Assembly (NCBI GenBank): GCA_023150455.1 | Contig: JAKLKW010000008.1 | Coordinates: forward strand, 1 to 55,219 | Direction of reading: 5' to 3' | DNA length: 55,219 nucleotides | Source of the DNA: Alphaproteobacteria bacterium | GTDB lineage: Bacteria; Pseudomonadota; Alphaproteobacteria; JAEULC01 | In this document: piece after piece, positions 52,707-55,219 of the stretch | How the letters are laid out: each line of letters opens with the position of its first letter | Numbering within the stretch: the first letter of the stretch is position 1 | Position numbers and translations under genes: made by a program | Notes under the pieces: model-generated | The model's input: only the letters and a program-made list of their open reading frames with translations | Told to the model about the DNA's origin: nothing | Databases searched by the model: none

Positions 52707-53654
52707 ATGCAACGCCGCAAGATCATCCTCGACTGCGATCCCGGCCAGGACGATGCCGTGGCGATGCTGCTGGCGCTGGCGAGCCCCGAGCTCGATGTGC
52801 TCGGCGTCAGCACGGTCGCCGGCAACGTGCCCCTGCCGCTCACCAAGCAGAACGCCCTGGTGGTGCGCGAGCTGGCGGGACCTGCCGACGTGCCGATCCT
52901 GGCCGGCGCCGAGCGGCCGCTGAGGCGCGCGCTGGTCACCGCCGAGGAGGTGCATGGCGCGAGCGGACTCGACGGCGTCGACCTGCCGCCGCCGCACCGC
53001 ACCGTCGACCCTCGCCCCGCCGCCGCGTTCATCGTCGAGCAGGTGATGGCGCATCCGCCCGGCACGGTGACGCTGGTGCCGGTGGGGCCGCTGACCAACG
53101 TCGCCGAGGCCATGCGGCAGGAGCCGCGCCTGGCCCGCCGCCTGCGCGGCATCGTGCTGATGGGCGGCGCGATCGGCGTCGGCAACACGACCCCCGCCGC
53201 CGAGTTCAACATCTTCGTCGATCCCGAGGCGGCGGCGATCGTGTTCGCGAGCGGCGCGGACCTGACCATGCTGCCGCTCGACGCGACGCACCAGGCGATC
53301 ACGACCGACGAACGCATCGCCGCCATCCGCGCGCTCGGCACGCGCGTCGGCCGCGTCGTGGCCTCGTGGCTCGCCTTCTACCGCCGCCACGACATGGACC
53401 GCTACGGCATGCCGGGCGGCCCGCTGCACGATCCCTGCGCCGTCGCCTACGTGCTGTGGCCCGAGCTGTTCTCCGGCCGCTTCTGCCACGTGGCGATCGA
53501 GACCGAGGGGAAGCTGACCCTGGGCCGCACGGTCGTCGACTGGTGGCCGAACAAGGCCAAGCCCTCTGGCGCCGAGCCCAACTGCATGGTGATCGACCGC
53601 ATCGACGCGGATGCGTTCTTCCGGCGCCTGACCGAGCGGCTGGGGCGGTTGTAG
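52707..53654 (+). CDS. nucleoside hydrolase (inosine-uridine-preferring type)
   Basis: 315 residues. The Ca2+-binding signature ILDCDPGQDDAVAML is at residues 7-21; the STVAGN, PVGPLTNVA, LMGGA and EFNIFVDPEAA segments complete the active site. It hydrolyses the N-glycosidic bond of ribonucleosides. ATG at 52707 is preferred because the family's conserved strand begins a few residues later; a GTG at 52677 would add ten residues. Confidence 0.93.
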   Translation: MQRRKIILDCDPGQDDAVAMLLALASPELDVLGVSTVAGNVPLPLTKQNALVVRELAGPADVPILAGAERPLRRALVTAEEVHGASGLDGVDLPPPHRTVDPRPAAAFIVEQVMAHPPGTVTLVPVGPLTNVAEAMRQEPRLARRLRGIVLMGGAIGVGNTTPAAEFNIFVDPEAAAIVFASGADLTMLPLDATHQAITTDERIAAIRALGTRVGRVVASWLAFYRRHDMDRYGMPGGPLHDPCAVAYVLWPELFSGRFCHVAIETEGKLTLGRTVVDWWPNKAKPSGAEPNCMVIDRIDADAFFRRLTERLGRL

Positions 53655-53682
53655 CGGAGCGCCGGATTGGGCATCGTAACCG

Positions 53683-54039
53683 GTGTTGGCGCGGGGCGGG
53701 GGGGGCAATGAGAAGAACGATCCGGATGGTGGCGGCTGCGGCAGCCGCTGGGACGGCCGGCAGACCGCGCCGGTCGGCAGCTTCGCGCCCAACGCCTTCG
53801 GCCTGCACGACATGCTCGGCAACGTGTGGGAATGGGTGCAGGACTGCCTCGGCTTCGGCTATGCCGGCGCGCCCGCCGACGGCAGCGCATTGGAGAGCGG
53901 CGACTGCTCGCGCCGCGTGCTGCGCGGCGGCGCCTGGGATAGCCCGATCGAACAGGTACGCGCCGCCTATCGCAATCCCGCCGGCGTACGCGGCCACGGT
54001 TTCTTCAGCGTCGGGTTCCGCGTGGTACGGATGCCATAG
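53683..54039 (+). pseudogene. C-terminal remnant of a formylglycine-generating-enzyme (FGE-sulfatase) domain protein
   Basis: 118 codons. From about 53704 the text [54 protein letters not shown] and VGFRVVRM matches the last third of the SUMF1/FGE-sulfatase fold. The front two thirds are missing and no sensible start exists, so the gene is 5'-truncated. The domain occurs in true FGEs and in many unrelated iron-oxygenase relatives. Its end overlaps the convergent PrpD-type gene by 35 bases. Confidence 0.72.
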
Positions 54040-55219
54040 CGGCCCGCGCGGCTCGGGACTCCGGCGCGCCCGGGATCTGCATCAGAAGCCGCATCACCGT
54101 GGTCACGGCATCGAGCCGCTCGAAGCGCTCCAGGCTTGACCACAGGTCGGTTCGAACGGCCGGCGCCAGCGATGCGGCACAGGTTTCGAACTTGGATCGG
54201 ACCTCGTCTTGCGTCAGCGGCAACTCGGGCTCGCCGCGGGCATGCGCCACGGTCTTGCCGACGCGGCGGCCGTCCTTCAGCGCGATCGTCACGGTGTCGG
54301 GGTCATCGATCCCGCCCGCGTGCCCGGCCACGTCGATCCTGCGCATCAACGCGCGCACGGCGGGCCGGCCGAGGGCCGCCGGGGTGAAGTCGGCGACGGT
54401 CAGCCCGCCCGTCAGCAGCACGATCGCCGCGCAATACTGCATGCTGAACCTGGCCTCGGTCTCGCTGCGCGGGTCGGGGAACTTCAGGACGTCCAGGTTC
54501 CGCGCGGGCGTCGCGATGTCGACCGTTTCCACCATGTCCGGGTGCAGCGCGTGCTCGCGGCGCAGATCGACGATCCCGTCCGCGGCGCGGTGGATGAAGC
54601 TGCAGCACGGGTAGAGCTTCACCACGGGGCCGGTCGCGTCGATCGCCAGCGGCGTGCCGAGCGCGGCCAGGGGCTCGGCGAATCCCTTGGCGCCGCTGTC
54701 CGGGTAGAGCGCCAGGAAGCTGGCCCGCGGCGCGTCGAGCACGGTGCTCGCCGAGCGGACGCCGGCCTCCGCGAGACACGCCGCGACGATGCCCGACTTG
54801 GCCGCCAGGCCGGCATGGACGGGCTTGGCCGTCGTGCCGAACTGCGCGTTGCTGCCGGCGGCCATGCTGGTCGCCATCCCGATCGCCGCGGCTGCCGCCT
54901 CCGGCCCAAGGCGCAGCAGGCGCGCGCAGGCGGCAGCGGCGCCGAGCGTGCCGATGGTCGATGTCGCGTGCCATCCGCGGTGGTAGAGCGACATGTTGAC
55001 GGCCTGCGCGACGCGCGTGATGACCTCGAAGCCGACGACATAGGCGTCAAGGACAGCGCGCGCACCGGCACCGCGCTCCTCCGCCAGGGCCGCAAGCGCC
55101 GGGACCATGACGGCGCTGGGATGCGTGATCCCGACCAGCTCGTGATCGTCGAAATCATGCGCGTGCGCGGCGACGCCATTGACCAGCGCCGCCCACGGCG
55201 CGGCGACCAGGCGCTCGGC
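54005..55219 (-). CDS. MmgE/PrpD family protein, 5' end beyond the window
   Basis: 404 residues visible, the frame staying open to the right edge, where it reads [20 protein letters not shown], a family motif found about 80 residues into PrpD proteins. The [21 protein letters not shown] and [15 protein letters not shown] segments are also typical. Members include 2-methylcitrate dehydratase, cis-aconitate decarboxylase and uncharacterised dehydratases. Only the C-terminal part is annotated; the start lies outside. Confidence 0.88.
   Translation of the reverse strand, partial: AERLVAAPWAALVNGVAAHAHDFDDHELVGITHPSAVMVPALAALAEERGAGARAVLDAYVVGFEVITRVAQAVNMSLYHRGWHATSTIGTLGAAAACARLLRLGPEAAAAAIGMATSMAAGSNAQFGTTAKPVHAGLAAKSGIVAACLAEAGVRSASTVLDAPRASFLALYPDSGAKGFAEPLAALGTPLAIDATGPVVKLYPCCSFIHRAADGIVDLRREHALHPDMVETVDIATPARNLDVLKFPDPRSETEARFSMQYCAAIVLLTGGLTVADFTPAALGRPAVRALMRRIDVAGHAGGIDDPDTVTIALKDGRRVGKTVAHARGEPELPLTQDEVRSKFETCAASLAPAVRTDLWSSLERFERLDAVTTVMRLLMQIPGAPESRAARAAMASVPRGTRR

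Overview
The window is uniformly GC-rich, densely packed chromosomal DNA. ABC/CoA-type catabolic operons, a phasin, a short PutA, an MNT/HEPN toxin-antitoxin pair and REP-like palindromes between genes point to a metabolically versatile soil-type alphaproteobacterium. That placement is inference: no rRNA or other marker gene is present. No tRNA, rRNA, CRISPR array or intact insertion sequence was seen. Most long open frames opposite the genes are shadows caused by GC-rich codon use.

Layout. 0.2-5.6 kb (minus): an HyuB/HyuA-type hydantoinase or oxoprolinase pair behind a D-amino-acid-dehydrogenase-like flavoprotein; an MFS transporter faces away from them. 7.0-14.9 kb (minus): a tightly coupled eight-gene operon (solute-binding protein, two permeases, UgpC/MalK-type ATPase, class III CoA-transferase, MaoC hydratase, mandelate-racemase-type dehydratase, short-chain dehydrogenase). 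It is divergent from a LacI-type repressor, with a textbook LacI-type operator between them. 16.2-18.3 kb: a scar containing an IS5-family transposase remnant, a low-GC DUF3326 gene and a broken copy of a CoA-transferase 3' end. 18.4-26.5 kb: AraC regulator, orphan peptide-binding protein, a second paralogous AraC regulator and a 1383-residue RTX protein. This block lies between two direct copies of the CoA-transferase 3' end, which suggests it was inserted there.

26.5-37.6 kb: acyl-CoA-type catabolism (CoA-transferase, old-yellow-enzyme/dienoyl-CoA-reductase-like protein, DapA-like lyase, 3-hydroxyacyl-CoA dehydrogenase, two alpha/beta hydrolases, enoyl-CoA hydratase, EamA exporter, broken phytanoyl-CoA-dioxygenase start, PYROXD2-like oxidoreductase, hotdog thioesterase). 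37.6-44.1 kb: a tiny membrane ORF, an MpaB-type oxygenase-domain protein, the MNT/HEPN pair, a glycosyltransferase and PutA. 44.2-48.1 kb: a PAS remnant, TPR protein, lipoprotein, NhaP2-like antiporter and phasin. 48.4-52.6 kb (minus): ethanolamine-permease-like transporter, glutamine-synthetase-like ligase and iron-dependent alcohol dehydrogenase, which could form a gamma-glutamylation route for an amino alcohol. 52.7-55.2 kb: nucleoside hydrolase, broken formylglycine-generating-enzyme domain, and an MmgE/PrpD gene running off the right edge.

The items I would look at first are the LacI-controlled CoA/dehydratase operon, the 8.2 kb block between direct repeats, the low-GC DUF3326 island, the hairpin that covers the RTX ribosome-binding site, and a two-hairpin GATC-loop repeat present three times.
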